Positions 1-11,224 of a stretch of 64,000 nt of DNA are shown here, one piece after another. The notes beneath the pieces were generated by a model that saw only the letters and a list, made by a program, of their open reading frames with translations, searched no databases and was not told the DNA's origin. The translations under genes and the position numbers were made by a program. Within the stretch, counting starts at the first letter, position 1, and every line of letters starts with the position of its first letter. Location of the stretch: positions 1-64,000 of the forward strand of contig VXBP01002272.1 of assembly GCA_013400115.1 (NCBI GenBank), in the 5' to 3' direction. This stretch comes from Rhinopomastus cyanomelas (Eukaryota > Chordata > Aves > Bucerotiformes > Rhinopomastidae).

Positions 1-235
1 AGAATCATTCAGGTTGGAAAAGACCATTGTGATCATCAAGTGTAAACATTAACCCTGTTCTGCAAAGGTCACCCCTAAATCATATTCCCCTACACCACAC
101 CTAAACGACCTCTAAACACCTCCAGAGATGGAGACTCAACTCCCTCCCCGGGCAGCCCATTCCAGTGCCTGAGGACCCTTTCAATAAAGAAGTTTTTCCA
201 ACTGTCCAGCCTAACCCTCCCCTGGAGCAGCTTGA
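1..235 (-). mobile_element. CR1 3' end, antisense, cut by left window edge
   Basis: AGAATCATTCAGGTTGGAAA to CCCTGGAGCAGCTTGAG. Downstream of CTH exon 7, in the intron. Confidence 0.85.
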
Positions 236-356
236 GTTAACAAGCTGAAGACGTGAGGATTGAATTTATTAGGCAACAACACACCTTAATTTAGGTTTCA
301 CACTGGGGTGCGTGGACACCATCCACTCCCAGGTGCTGCCTACATCAACTACTTAC

Positions 357-434
357 AGTTTTGTAAGAACTTGAGCCGTTCGTAAAGGTCATCACAGTTG
401 AGCGAAACAAGCCCCATCACAACATCGCTGTGCC
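357..434 (-). CDS. CTH: CTH coding exon 7
   Basis: Residues 213-238. Reads HSDVVMGLVSLNCDDLYERL then KFLQN, matching the family just after the catalytic lysine. Acceptor TTTCAG, donor GTAAGT at 356, ends in phase 1. This is the last CTH exon in the window. Confidence 0.95.
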
Positions 435-3400
435 CTGAAAACACAAGACAAAACCTGAATCAGCTGCTCCATGTCCCCCCACCAGGGGTGAGGACTGGGT
501 CCAGACTTGTTTGACATCATCAACGATTTGTAAGAAGGGCCAGTTTGCTGATGACACAGAATGGGGAGCAGTGGGTAACTCACTGTCAGTGAGACCTGGA
601 CTAGACGAAGAGTTGGGTGGAGTGTAACACAGTGAAGTTCAACACTGCACTGGAAAGGAATCACCCCCTACACCAGTACAGGTCAGGGGTTGACCTGCTA
701 AGAAGCAGCTCTGCAGAGAAGGACCTGGGAGTGCTGGTGGACAACAAACTGGTCAACATTCCTTCTGCCAGGGACAGTCATGAGCTATGAAGGTTAGCAG
801 CCCATTCAACAGTCCATCTCCTCTACCAGTCCAGCTAACAACTCCTGTCAGGCACACTGGTTTGTGCGTACTGCCTGCAGCCAGACTGGGTTCTAACCAG
901 CCAGCCTAGGTGGTGGTGACCCCATGTACTCACCGTTCATGTATTTGGTTGCAGAATACATACAAATGTCGGCCCCCAGTGACAAGGGACGCTGCAGTGA
1001 AAAGAAAAGAAGGTTTGGTTGAAGCTCCTATGCACTCTGGTTCACTTCAAGATATGCAGGAAGGCTTCAGCCCAACACCAAGTTACAACAGATGGAGAAG
1101 CTGAAAAAACCCTGCCAAAACTTACCAGCATTTTAAACACCAAAACCTGGGAATGAAGATGGACAGAACCTGTGACAAAACCAATTTGACAGGAAAGCAC
1201 TGTGAATTCAAGATGAATTCCAGTCCAGTTTTGGGCACCTCAGTACAAGGGAGACATAAAGGTGCTAGAGCGAGTGCAGAGGAGGGCAATGAAGCTGGTG
1301 AAAGACCTGGAGGATCAGTCTGATGAGGAGAGATTGAAAGAGATGGGGCTCTTTTGTTTGAGGAAGAGGAGACCTCATCGCTCTCTACAACTGTCTGAAA
1401 GGACCCTGTAGAGATGTTGGTGCTGGTCTCTTCTCACAAGTCATCAGCGACAGAAGCAGAGGAAAGGGCTTCAAGCTCCAACAGGGGAGGGTTAGACTGG
1501 CCAGCAGGAAGAAATTCTTCCCAGAGACAGTGATCAGGCACTGGAATGGGCTGCCCAGGGTTGTGGTTGAGTCCCCATCCCTGGATGTGTTTCAGACTTG
1601 CTTAAATGTAGTGTTGGGCGATCTGGTTTAGGGGTTAACTTGTAGAGTAGGGTTGATGGCTGGACTCAGTGATCCCAGGGGTCTTTTCCAACCTGAAAGA
1701 TTCTATGGTTCTATGAGGTGTCTCAGTTCAATATTTCAGTTCCACCTTTCAACCGAAAACCCAAAGGATTTGCCAGGTATATCTTCCCCAACCTCCCAGT
1801 GTTCATCCCAGAAGCCTTTTCCAGACAAGGCAAACCAAGGGCAAGAAGTAAGAGACAATCCCAGAATCATTAGGGTTGGAAAGGACCTCAAAGATCATCG
1901 AGGCCAACCTTCAACCCAGCACCACCAGCACTGCTGATATTTTATTTGGTCACCAAGTGCAGGACTTTGCACATCATATAAACAAATTACAAAGCCTGAA
2001 GAGGATCACTGTGTTAAAAGGTAATGAAACAAGAGGAGCTGAGATGGAAGGCGTCTGTTGTTGGATTACAGAGGGATGTGGATTCCAAACTCGCCTGCAC
2101 GTGTTCCTGTGGGATACACTCTAGAGGAACCTGAATAGACTCTCCAGAGGTCCCTTCCAACTGCACCAGTATGGGATTCCCTGACTTTAAGGTGCACCCC
2201 CAACCCGCTGTTGCTTTTTTACATTCAGTGCTGTCCTACACATTGCTCTGAACCAATGACTTCGGAGTGCAGTGCAGCAGCAGTAGCCCGCAGCGGGTTG
2301 CAGCCACTGCAGCCATGCTCACTGGAATTAATCATTACAATTGACTTCCACTTAGTGCCAGGACAATTAAAGATTCATTAACCAGCTTGAATATCCAGGC
2401 ACTCACTGTTCTCCTTTCACACACACCTTGGTGGCCCTCACTGAACCCCCCACTTTGCCTTCTGCACTCAGGATAAAGTTCTAGTTTAGCCTGAAAAAAA
2501 ACCCACAAGGGACTAGCTTGGTTTCCTGGGAAATGCAAAGGAATAACTGCAGCCCATGTTGAGATGAACAAGACTTGGGAGCTTATTATTCTGAAACTTT
2601 TTCAGAGCTTAAGAAATTGTCCTCAGCTTGTGTGCTCTGTTGTTAAAACAGCTATGCTACTTGTTTGACATGCAAATGACAACCTACTGAGCCACACACT
2701 CCCCAAAGCACTAGAGAAAAAGAGAACTTCAACATCTCACAGAAAGACTGAACAAAGTTTCCTTCTTTCCACTTTCTCCTACACTTTTATTTAGAACAGA
2801 AGAAATACCAAAGGAATTGGTATAAAAAGGCCCACATTAGAAAACAGAGTAGTTTTTAACAGCCTTCCTAGGATTTCACAAACAATTGTTTAGGTTGGAG
2901 AAGAACTTTCAGCTCATTGAGTCCAACGGCTCCCCCAGTACTGCCAGGTCCCCACCAACCCCTGTCCCTCACCCCACAGCTCCACAACCCCTCCAGACCT
3001 GGGGACTCCCCCACTGTCCTGGGCAGCCTGGGCTAGGCCTGGGGAACACTTGTGGAGCAGAAACTGTTCCTCAGGGACAACCTCAACCTTCCCTGGAGCA
3101 ACTTGAGGCCAGTTCCTCTCATCCTGTCTCTTGTTCCTGGGGACAAGAGGCCTACCAGCATCTGGCTCCCATCTCCTGAAGTTCAGGGAGACTTCATCAG
3201 TGAAAACTAAACCGCATGACTTCTGAAAAACAGAGATGCCTTTCTCCCAGCAGTTTTACCTGACTGTCCTGACTCCTGTGCTTACTGAGCTGTTGAGTTG
3301 CACTGGTATCATACTGGTCTATGGTTAAATAGCAGCTGCATTTAAATTTACAGTGCTCAGACCAACCCTACAGCCCCTCGATGCTGCTAACATTCAGAAT

Positions 3401-6400
3401 ATCCTGGGACCCCGAGCAGTACTGGGGTAGGGGCACACAGCGCTCACCTGGAAATACGCTGACATGAAAGTGTTGTCGACCACCAGGAGAACATCTTTGT
3501 GCTTGTGTACCACATCTGCACAGGCCCGGATGTCGATCACCTTCAGCGTGGGGTTTGTGGGTGTTTCAATCCAAACGAGCTGCAGGAGTTCAGCAACACA
3601 GGGTGTCAGCTTAGGGGTTTATTTGTGCTGGAGGTGATACACTTGTTAAGTCATAACTGGTTTGAAAGGTTATCTTGTTGAGTGTCGGCCTCCCGTGCAG
3701 GTTTATGGGGTGGAAATAGGAAAGGTTCCCCACTGAAGAAGGACAAGGTTCTGGGAAGAGTTAATATTCTGCCCTAAACCTGCTGATACATGGGAAGAAC
3801 ATCCAAGATTTTGAAATCACAAGTCAACTGCACCTGAAGAAGGCCTGACATAACCAGAGATAAAAGAAGGCTGGGGAAGAGCTATTCAATCGGGCATGGG
3901 ATGACACGATGAGGAGTGAGGGTTTGAAGCTGCAAAAAGGAAGATTGAGGCTGGACAGGAGGAAAAATGTCTGGAATCTGAGGGTGGGAGATTCCCTGGA
4001 ACAGGCTGCCCAGAGAGGGGGTGGAGGGCCCATCCCTGGAGCCATTCAAGGTCAGGCTGGCTGGGGCTCTGGACAACCTGGTCTGGTGAGTGCTGGCCCT
4101 GCCTGTCGTAGGGAGGTTGAACTAGATGCCCTCTGAAGGTCCCTTCCAAACCTGTGGTTCTGCAAATGTCTGTAAACCTTTCCCACCTGAATTATTTTCC
4201 ACTAGACCTGGGGATTATCTACTCCAGTGCCATGGAGCACCTCTTCTCACCCCAGTGTTCTCTCTGCTGTTTCTTACCTTTTCCCTCCTGTTTCTCTTCA
4301 GTGAGGTACCACAACATCTCCAAGCAGCAGCCTACAGTGGGGATGTCCTGGAGGCAGCCATACTCTAACCCGTCACCGCAGAAGCCACCCCTGCAGCACT
4401 TCTGCTTGACGCAATCACCCAGTACAACAAGAGCAGGACTAAAATCATTCAAGGACACAAGGCACGTCAGTACAGCAGATTCCCTCTCCCCTACCTTTGT
4501 CTCAGGTGTAATGGCAGCTTCCAGACATTCCATCTTTGTGCAGTCAACAAAAACGACATTCAAACCCATTTTCATCGCTACTTTCCTGAAGTATCTGTTT
4601 GTGCCTAAAACACCCAGACAGAAAAAAAGATTTCTGAAACAAAATGAAAGAATCATAGAATCATCCTGGCTGGAAAGGACCTCCAGGAACATCCAGTTCA
4701 GCCCTCATTCCAACTGCTTCCTAACCCCTACACCATGGCCTCCAGTGCTCTAGCTACTCGGTTTTTAAACAACTCCAGGGATGGGGACTCCACCCCCTCT
4801 CTGGGCAGCCTGTTCCAGGCCCAACCACTCTCTCAGGAAAGAGCTTCTTCCTAAGATCCAATCTAAACCTCCCCTGACAAAACCTGAGGCCATCTCCCCT
4901 TGTCCTATCATTAGGAATTTGGGAGAAGAGACCAGCACCAGCCTTGCTACAGCCTCCTTTGAGGTAGCTGGAGAGAGCACTAAGGTCTCCTCTCAGCCTC
5001 CTCTTCTCTAGACTTAATAACCCCAGTTCCTTCAGCCAGTCTCAAAAGCAGATGTTCTCCATCCCTTTCCCCAGCCTCGTTGCCCTTCTCTGGACTCAAA
5101 CTTCTTTATCTTCTCCAGCCTCTTGCATCCAGCCTGGCAAGTCAGTAGGGCACAGACTCATGCCTTCAGTGCACATTTACGTGCCATTGCTAAAAAGTTT
5201 GAAGACTGCTGTCATTTTAAATATCGTGGAAAAGTAACAATAGGAAGAGGGAACCAGAGTGGTTTAGGAGGCACTTCTAATCCAAAGCTGTTCAAGAGAG
5301 TTTTAATCAGAAATTTCAATAGAGCCTTTTTAGTTTGCCTGCTTGTAACCTTTCCTCCAGCCCTCTGCCACACACAAGCTACTGGTTCCAGTCTTCATAT
5401 CCTCTAACACTACTTCTAACAACTATTTTCCAGACCCCAGATTTTCATATTAGCTCTTTGTTTGTTTACTACAGCTCAACCGAGCCTGTGGGAAGCAGAA
5501 TCAAGAGGAATGCTCTAGCTACTGTCTCATAATTCCAATTAACACATGAGGAACACACTGAAGTGGTTATTCCCTTCCCTGCTGCCTTTGAAGCCTTTCA
5601 TTGAAATGATCAAAAGGGGACACCAGAAGCGAGCAGCTGATCACTCCATGTGCAACTGAGTGACTGCCTGGCAGCACTGCCTGGGTTAGAAATTAATTCA
5701 TTAGGCCTTTGTGGCAAGGTTGGTCCTTCCTTACGCAGAACCGCAGTCTGCTGTCCAGCCATCAAACCCAACCAGGTTTCTCCCCAAGAGCTCCCCAAAG
5801 CCCGTGGACCTGCTAAGGGCGTAGGGACACAGGCCAGCACCCAGTGACTCAAAGGCTGCTGTTCCAGGAATGACTTCGGTAAGGCTGCTCAGGGCAGCTG
5901 TGGTGGGAGGCAACCTCACACAGTTAAAAGGAGACAGCGCAGGCAGCAGAGAGGAAATGGCTTACAAAGGACCAGGCTGCATAGAACACAGGCAGGAACA
6001 GCAAGGAGAGGGTGTCCAGGAGGAAAGCAAGCAGAGATTTGGGGGACAAGGAGCTTCTAATATCCAAAGGAAAGGGCTGAGTATCTGCAGTTATGCCCAG
6101 TCATGGGGTGTGGACTCTGCTGAGTAAGGCTGGCTGCAAGGAAGCTGGTTTCTTTACAACTTAAGCATGCAAAAAAGTTCAGGGAAGAAACAATGAAACT
6201 CAGCTCTGCAGAAACCACCACGGGCTGGGGCTTGAATGAGCAGGTGAACTGGTTTTGCTGGAAAAATACATCTGTGGGCCTTTCTGAAGCAAGGAACTGA
6301 TCGCACGCTCTGGCCAAGCAATTGCCATTTCCCCAGTGCCATGAGTTCAAGGAGCAGATTGTCCATGGGCATTCCTGCTGTCCTCTCTCAGCTGAGCTTT

Positions 6401-9400
6401 AGCTGTACTCTGGAGAACAGCCAATGGGCACAACAGGACTGACATTGAAAGGAAGTGTCTGCAGCCATTGTGCACAAGCACGGGGGGCTGGCTTGGGAAA
6501 ACACCAGGCACTGAGGACACAGGGCAAACTACTGGGTGACTTCCCCTTGTGAAGGACTTTGGCAGAGGTGGATGCACTCTGGTGTCTTAAACAGGCCAGA
6601 CAAAACACTGCTTGGTGAAAGGAATCAGAATCACCACAAGCTGGAAGGTTCTGCTGCTGCAGAGGGTCCTGCTCTGCAATCACACTGATGCAAGGCTGAG
6701 ATGCTGCTCTGCAAGCCAAGAGTGTGCCCAGGTGGCCAAGAAGGTCAATGGCATCCTAGCCTGGATTAGAAACTGTGTCCCTGGCAGGAGTAGGGAGGTG
6801 ATTGTCCCCCTGCACTCAGCACTGGGGAGGCTGCACCTTGAGTACTGGGTCCAGATTTGGGCACCTCAGTACAGGGAAGACATCAAGGTGCTGGAGCAAG
6901 TGCAGAGGAGGGCAACAAAGCTGGGGAAGGGCCTAGAGAATCAATCTGATGAGGAGAAATTGACAGAGATGGGGCTCTTTTGTTTGAGGAAGAAGAGACC
7001 TCATCGCTCTCTACAACTACCTGAAAGGACACTGTAGAGATGTTGGTGCTGGTCTCTTCTCACAAGTCATTAGTGACAGAAACAGAGGAAAGGGCTTCAA
7101 GCTTCAACAGGGGAGGGTTAGACTGGCCAGCAGGAAGAAATTCTTCCTGGAGAGAGTGGTCAGGCACTGGAATGGGCTGCCCAGGGTTGTGGTTGAGTCT
7201 TCATTCCTGGATGTGTTTCAAAGTTGCTTAGCTGTAGTGTTGGGTGATCTGGTTTAAGGGTAACCTTGTAGAATAGAGTTGATTTTTGGACTCAGTGATT
7301 CTAGGGGTCTTTTCCAACCTCTATAATTCTATTATTCTATGATTCTATTTCCCCTCATTCCATCAGATATTACAGGGCAGCTTCATTTTTCAAACCTCCA
7401 TGTTGTGCCCCAGAAACTTCCAGTGTTTGAATCCTACCACAGAAATCAAGCAGGAACATTCTGTTTCCTCATGAAGGGAAAGGGCATTAAAAAAAAAGGC
7501 AAGGTCTGACTTGGAAAATGCAGGAAGCCCGTGAGAATCTCAAATAGGAACATTTAATCATTCACACATGAGGATCAAAGGCACGAGTGCTTTACATACC
7601 TCCATAGACATCATCCATGCAGATAATCGTATCCCCAGCCTTCAGCAGGTGAGTAATATTCAAAGTAGCAGCTAAGCCAGAAGCAAAAGCTAAGCCTGCA
7701 ACAGAAGAGATTTGGTGGCACAGTCAGTGCTCTAACATGATACAACCCTGTCAAACCCGCCTTCGCTTTCCCCTCTTGGCTTTGGAAAGAACCTGCTCTG
7801 TCACTCTCACACTATCTTGCTCATTCAGTGGATCCAGTGAAAGCAGCACCCAGTGGAACCTTGCTGGCCACTGGAACCACAGCCTGGGGACAGTCCTGAT
7901 TGGCTCCTGCTCCTCAGCACGGTCACTGCTGCTGCACAAGGATGAATTCAGTGTGGGCACCAAACCCAGCAAGAGGAGCTATGCAAAGCCCAGAGACCAA
8001 GCTAGACTTTGGTTAAGTGTTGGACACTTCCCACACCATGCAGCAACTCCTGCCCACATTAATAGACAGAAGGTGTGACAGCCTCACTGAGAGCTGCATG
8101 TCCTTGCTCCCCAAGCAATGCCTGCTGTGGTCAGCCAGAAGACACGCATGCTGGCATCTCACTTGAGGAACCTGCTCACTGCTTACAGTATTTAGCTCCA
8201 TCTAGCGCTGCCACAGCCTTCTCCAGGCAGTTCCGAGTCGGGTTCCCACTCCGGCTGTATTCATAACCCTGTTGGGAAAGCAAGAAACAAATGTAAAAGA
8301 GAACCCTGGGGGAGCTTTGTCCAAGAGCAGTCCAAGGCTCCTCACAAAGCCTTCAGTCTCCACACGCATCCACCTCCTCCAAGAACAGCAGGCTGGCTTG
8401 CTGGCTATGCCAAGGTGCCTCACGCAGCCTCCAGCTATGCCCAACCCCAAAAGGGTTTCTAGGGCTCTGCGGGGGAAGAAACACCTGTTAAACACCTTCT
8501 CCTTCCCACATGTCCATCACTGCTGGAGAAAAGGCTTGGGCTGATGCTGTCCACTCAGTATTACATGACCATAGAATCATAGAACCATTAGGGATTGGAA
8601 GGGACCTTGAAAGATCATCTAGTCCAATCCCCCTGCCACAGCAGGATCACCTAGACCAGTCAGTCTGGGTTAGAAGGGACCACAGAATCATCCAGTTCCA
8701 ACTCCTCCACCATGGGCAGGGACACCCCACCCTAGATCAGGCTGGCCAGAGCCTCATCCAGCCTGGCCTTAAACATCTCCAAGGACGGGGATTCCACCAC
8801 CTTCCTGGGCAACCCATTCCAGGCTCTCACCACTCTCACAGTGAAGAACTTCCTCTTCACATCCACTCTAAATCTACCCATCTCCAGCTTTGCTCCATTC
8901 CCCCCAGTCCTGTCGCTGTCTGACATCCTAAATAGTCCCTCCCTAGCCCTTCTGTAGGCCCCCTTAAGGTACTGGAAGGCCACAAGAAGGTCACCTCGGA
9001 GCCTCCTCTTCTCCAGACTGAACAGCCCCAACTCTCTCAGTCTGGCCTCATAAGAGAGGTGCTCCAGCCCTCTGATCATCCTCATGGCCCTCCTCTGCAC
9101 TCGCTCCAGTACGTCCACATCCTTCTTGTAATAAGGGCTCCAGAACTGGACGCATGAAGAACATGTCCCGTCTCCATGACAATCTGCTTGAAAGATGCTA
9201 CAGAGTGCCTGAACCAACCTGAACCCCTCAAACACTCTTCAACACTCAGTTCCCTGGCATGCAACCAGAGTAAGTCCCACTTCTCAGGGCACAAGAAACC
9301 CCCACTCATGCATGCAGGGATGCACTTGTTGCAGAGACAACCTGGCTAAGCATCCTGGTATTCGCGTACATTCAGGATTTCTGTTTAATGACAACTCCGT

Positions 9401-11048
9401 GACATCCAGGAATCCAGCAAGCTGCTCCCGGCAAGAAGGTGGCCACTCTATCATCAGTACGTGAGTACAGCGGCGTGCGACTCCTTCCTCTGCAGTCTTC
9501 TCCAACACAGCTACCTACTCACAACATTCACAGTTTTAGTCCATGTGGGTGATGTGAGCGGAATCAAAGAGCACAAGGGAAGCTCCTACTGCCCAGCCGG
9601 CACAGAGCGATGTTCAGACCTCACGTCTAGAACTGATGCCATCTTAAGAGCTCTTTCCCTGAAAATCCAGGCCATTGCCCTCACACAAGCATGGTGGTCA
9701 CCAGGAAATCCATGGCGGTTCTAATACAAATATCTCTGGTACGTTCTACAACACATCCACAAAACACTTTGGAGGTGTGTTTGGAAGAGCTGGGTTAATG
9801 TTTCGACTTTATGATTTTAAAAGTCTTTTCATAAAATGAAATCACAGAATTCATGAATCATTCAATGGGTTGGGCTGGAAGGGAGCTCAGAGCTCCCCCA
9901 GCCCCAACCCCCTGCCACGGGCAGCAACCCCAACCACCAGACCAGGGTGCCTACAGCCCCATCCAACCTGGCCTAGGACACTGCCAGGGATGGAGCAGTT
10001 AGAACCTCCCTGGGCAACCTGTTCCAGGGCCTCAGCACCTTCCCAGGGAGGGATTTCTGCCTCAGATCTCATCTCAGTCTCCCCTCTTTTACCTGGTACC
10101 TACCTCCTCGTTCTAGCACCAGAGCCCTTCAGAAAAATTCCCTCTCCAGCTTCTCTGTACTGGCAGCTACTATCAGGTCCCCCTGAAGGAATATCCCTAA
10201 CTCCCTCAGTCTGTCCCCACAGTAGAGGTGCTCCAGCCCTCTGACCATCCTTGTGGCCTCCTCTGGACTCACTCCAACAGCTCCAGGTCCTTGGGGACTG
10301 CAGAGCTGGACTCAGCACTCCAGGTGGGGTCTCACCAGAGCAGAACAGAGCAGGACAAAGCGGGGGTGACTCTATGGACTTATGACATCCCTCAGGTGGG
10401 TAGGATCCCTGACCAGCCTGTGTGAAGGAGAAACCCCTCGCTGCCGGGTTAGAAGTGCGGTTCTCACACAGGAAGCCCCCCAGCCGCCCATGAATTATGA
10501 GGCCAAGTCAGGACTTCTGTGGGTCCAGTAGTGACCCAACCCTAACGGCTCCAACAACGTCTCAACATTAATGGGTCCAGCAGTGTCCAGAACCTAATGG
10601 GTCCAGCAGGGTCCCAAACTTAATGGGTCCAGTAGTGTCTCAACCCTAATGGGTCCAGCAGGATTTGAACCTAATGGCTCCAGCAGCGTCCTATCCTTAA
10701 CGGGTCCAGCAGGGTCTCAGCACTACCCCAGGGTGCTGGCTGCCCTTTCACCTGGGAAACCTCTCCAAAACGCGGCTGCCTAGCCCTCTGCGGCTGCAAC
10801 CAGGACACATGAGGTTGGAGGTTTCCAGGAGCCAGTGCCAGGGTCCCTAATGCTCAGCAGGAACCTCCCCCCCACCCAGCCCCACTCACCGCGTGTTGCC
10901 CAGGGCTCTGCTGCTTGAAGGTGGTGGAGAGGGACAGCGGGGGCACAACAGCTGCCGATCGCCACTGCTCGGGCTCCTGGCCCGCGTGGATCGCCTGCGT
11001 GGCGAAGTGAGGGAAGGGCCGCAGGAACCCGCCGCCGCCAGCCGCCAT
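357..11048 (-). CDS. CTH: Cystathionine gamma-lyase, exons 1-7 (3' part of gene outside window)
   Basis: PLP-dependent enzyme of transsulfuration in the cytosol; it cleaves cystathionine to cysteine, 2-oxobutyrate and ammonia, and also makes H2S from cysteine. Seven exons on the minus strand (10890-11048, 8187-8268, 7600-7695, 4495-4604, 3448-3579, 934-991, 357-434) join in frame into 238 codons plus one base, against about 405 residues in the human protein. Seen: HFATQAIHAG near the N-terminus, YSRSGNPTRN (Tyr57/Arg59, phosphate-binding), CMDDVYGG (Tyr111, stacks on PLP), VVDNTF (Asp184, pyridine nitrogen) and SATKY with the Schiff-base Lys209, equivalent to human Lys212. The start ATG at 11048 has a good Kozak context (ACCGAG before, G after). 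All catalytic residues expected in this part are present. Remaining exons lie left of base 357. Introns are loaded with CR1. Identification is by recognition of the family sequence; very sure. Confidence 0.97.
470..895 (+). mobile_element. CR1 ORF2 internal fragment, fills CTH intron 6
   Basis: Plus-strand translation with frameshifts shows the reverse-transcriptase remnant QFADDTEWG and further on EKDLGVLV, parts of CR1 ORF2 upstream of the usual 3' fragments. It occupies most of the 499-base intron between CTH exons 7 and 6. Confidence 0.75.
934..991 (-). CDS. CTH: CTH coding exon 6 (catalytic lysine exon)
   Basis: Residues 194-212. Short 58-base exon reading RPLSLGADICMYSATKYMN; Lys209 forms the Schiff base with PLP. 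Acceptor CTGCAG, donor GTGAGT, ends in phase 1. It is too short and too close to CR1 sequence (470-895) to show as a long ORF. Confidence 0.95.
1212..1716 (+). mobile_element. CR1 3' fragment, CTH intron 5
   Basis: TTTTGGGCACCTCAGTACAA through GAAAGATTCTATGGTTCTAT. Close sister of 6716-7348, with the shared wording GGGGCTCTTTTGTTTGAGGA. Confidence 0.9.
1861..1935 (-). mobile_element. CR1 3'-end fragment
   Basis: AGAATCATTAGGGTTGGAAA, then about 55 more bases of the CR1 end. Confidence 0.75.
2883..3190 (-). mobile_element. CR1, CTH intron 5
   Basis: TGTTTAGGTTGGAGAAGAAC to CTCCTGAAGTTCAGGGAG; a diverged copy of the 3' region. Confidence 0.75.
3448..3579 (-). CDS. CTH: CTH coding exon 5
   Basis: Residues 150-193, exactly 44 codons, phase 0 on both sides. 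Encodes LVWIETPTNPT and LLVVDNTFMSAYFQ, with the PLP-pyridine Asp184. The human gene has a known isoform lacking this 44-residue exon; since both phases are 0 here, skipping would also stay in frame. Confidence 0.97.
3890..4165 (+). mobile_element. CR1 3' fragment, CTH intron 4
   Basis: GGGTTTGAAGCTGCAAAAAG, TGGAACAGGCTGCCCAGAGA, and end TCCAAACCTGTGGTTCTG. Confidence 0.85.
4495..4604 (-). CDS. CTH: CTH coding exon 4
   Basis: Residues 113-149. Reads TNRYFRKVAMKMGLNVVFVD then CTKMECLEAAITPETK. Acceptor TTTTAG, donor GTAGGG, ends in phase 0. A CR1 in the same orientation as the gene lies about 45 bp upstream in transcript sense (4650-5105). Confidence 0.96.
4650..5105 (-). mobile_element. CR1, CTH intron 3
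   Basis: GAATCATAGAATCATCCTGG to GTTGCCCTTCTCTGGACTC. Same orientation as CTH; its end lies about 45 bases from exon 4. Confidence 0.88.
5110..6715. other. CTH intron 3, unique sequence
   Basis: 1.6 kb between two CR1 copies with no exon or repeat recognised. Confidence 0.45.
6716..7348 (+). mobile_element. CR1, CTH intron 3
   Basis: GTGTGCCCAGGTGGCCAAGA to the tail ATTCTATTATTCTATGATTC. The typical CR1 octamer-like tail is visible. Confidence 0.92.
7600..7695 (-). CDS. CTH: CTH coding exon 3
   Basis: Residues 81-113. Encodes LAFASGLAA, the glycine loop that holds the PLP phosphate, and ICMDDVYGG with the stacking Tyr111. Acceptor TTGCAG, donor GTATGT, phase 1 at both ends. Confidence 0.96.
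8187..8268 (-). CDS. CTH: CTH coding exon 2
   Basis: Residues 54-81. Encodes YEYSRSGNPTRNCLEKAVAA, the PLP-phosphate-binding Tyr/Arg segment contributed across the dimer. Acceptor ends in CAACAG; donor GTAAGC at 8186; ends in phase 1, splitting a Cys codon. Confidence 0.96.
8571..8655 (-). mobile_element. CR1 3'-end fragment
   Basis: ATAGAATCATAGAACCATTA, then AGATCATCTAGTCCAATCCC. Directly followed by another CR1. Confidence 0.82.
8668..9165 (-). mobile_element. CR1 with long open ORF2 end, CTH intron 1
   Basis: The minus-strand frame is open from 9235 to 8732. Its C-terminal part reads DVDVLERVQRRAMRMIRGLE, LRELGLFSLEKRRLRGDLLV and VRAWNGLPRKVVESPSLEMF, the end of CR1 ORF2. The lack of stops over about 145 codons suggests a fairly young copy. 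Confidence 0.9.
9170..9840. other. CTH intron 1, unique sequence
   Basis: No feature recognised. Confidence 0.45.
9845..10375 (-). mobile_element. CR1, CTH intron 1
   Basis: TTGGGCTGGAAGGGAGCTCA to CTCCAGGTGGGGTCTCACCA. Confidence 0.88.
10519..10722. repeat. About 26-bp minisatellite in CTH intron 1
   Basis: About eight tandem copies of a unit built around TAATGGGTCCAGCAG plus GTGTC followed by CAAACC-like sequence. Unit starts fall near 10520, 10544, 10569, 10595, 10621, 10648, 10672 and 10698, so the period is 24-27 bp. Copies differ by substitutions and small indels, i.e. an old or degenerate array. Confidence 0.85.
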
Positions 11049-11200
11049 CTCGGTACCGGGCACTGACCCTCCTTCTGCGGAGCAGCCGCGGCCTCGGCGA
11101 GGGGCGCGGGGCGGGGCCGGGGCGCCGGCTGCTGTTGGCTGCGGAGGGCGGGGGCGGCGCTGGGGGGGAGGCGGTTCATGCCCGGCTGGGGGTCAGGCTG
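10880..11200 (-). promoter_or_regulatory. GC-rich CTH promoter region with GC box
   Basis: CpG-rich sequence covers CTH exon 1 and the bases upstream. A classic SP1/KLF-type GC box, GGGGCGGGGC, lies at 11108-11117, about 60 bp upstream of the ATG. SP1 control of the mammalian CTH promoter is established; that this box is used here is inference. No TATA box is visible. Confidence 0.6.
10890..11048 (-). CDS. CTH: CTH coding exon 1
   Basis: Residues 1-53. Starts MAAGGGGFLR and contains HFATQAIHAG and VVPPLSLSTTFKQ, the conserved N-terminal arm of the gamma-lyase family. The human start region is three residues longer and different in sequence. Donor GTGAGT at 10889, phase 0. An in-frame GTG codon lies 15 bases upstream, but the ATG fits the family better. 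Confidence 0.95.
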
Positions 11201-11224
11201 CAGGGGGCCGTTCAGGGCAGGTGC

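Noticed and set aside
2100..2180. CR1 tail-like sequence (CCAGAGGTCCCTTCCAACTG)
   Set aside because: Only a short match to the CR1 end; too degraded to call with confidence.
4154..4753. 199-codon plus-strand ORF
   Set aside because: It runs antisense across CTH exon 4 and into a CR1; a shadow frame.
8732..9235. 167-codon minus-strand ORF as a host gene
   Set aside because: Its product is the C-terminal end of CR1 ORF2 and many sister copies exist in the window; it is a transposon remnant.
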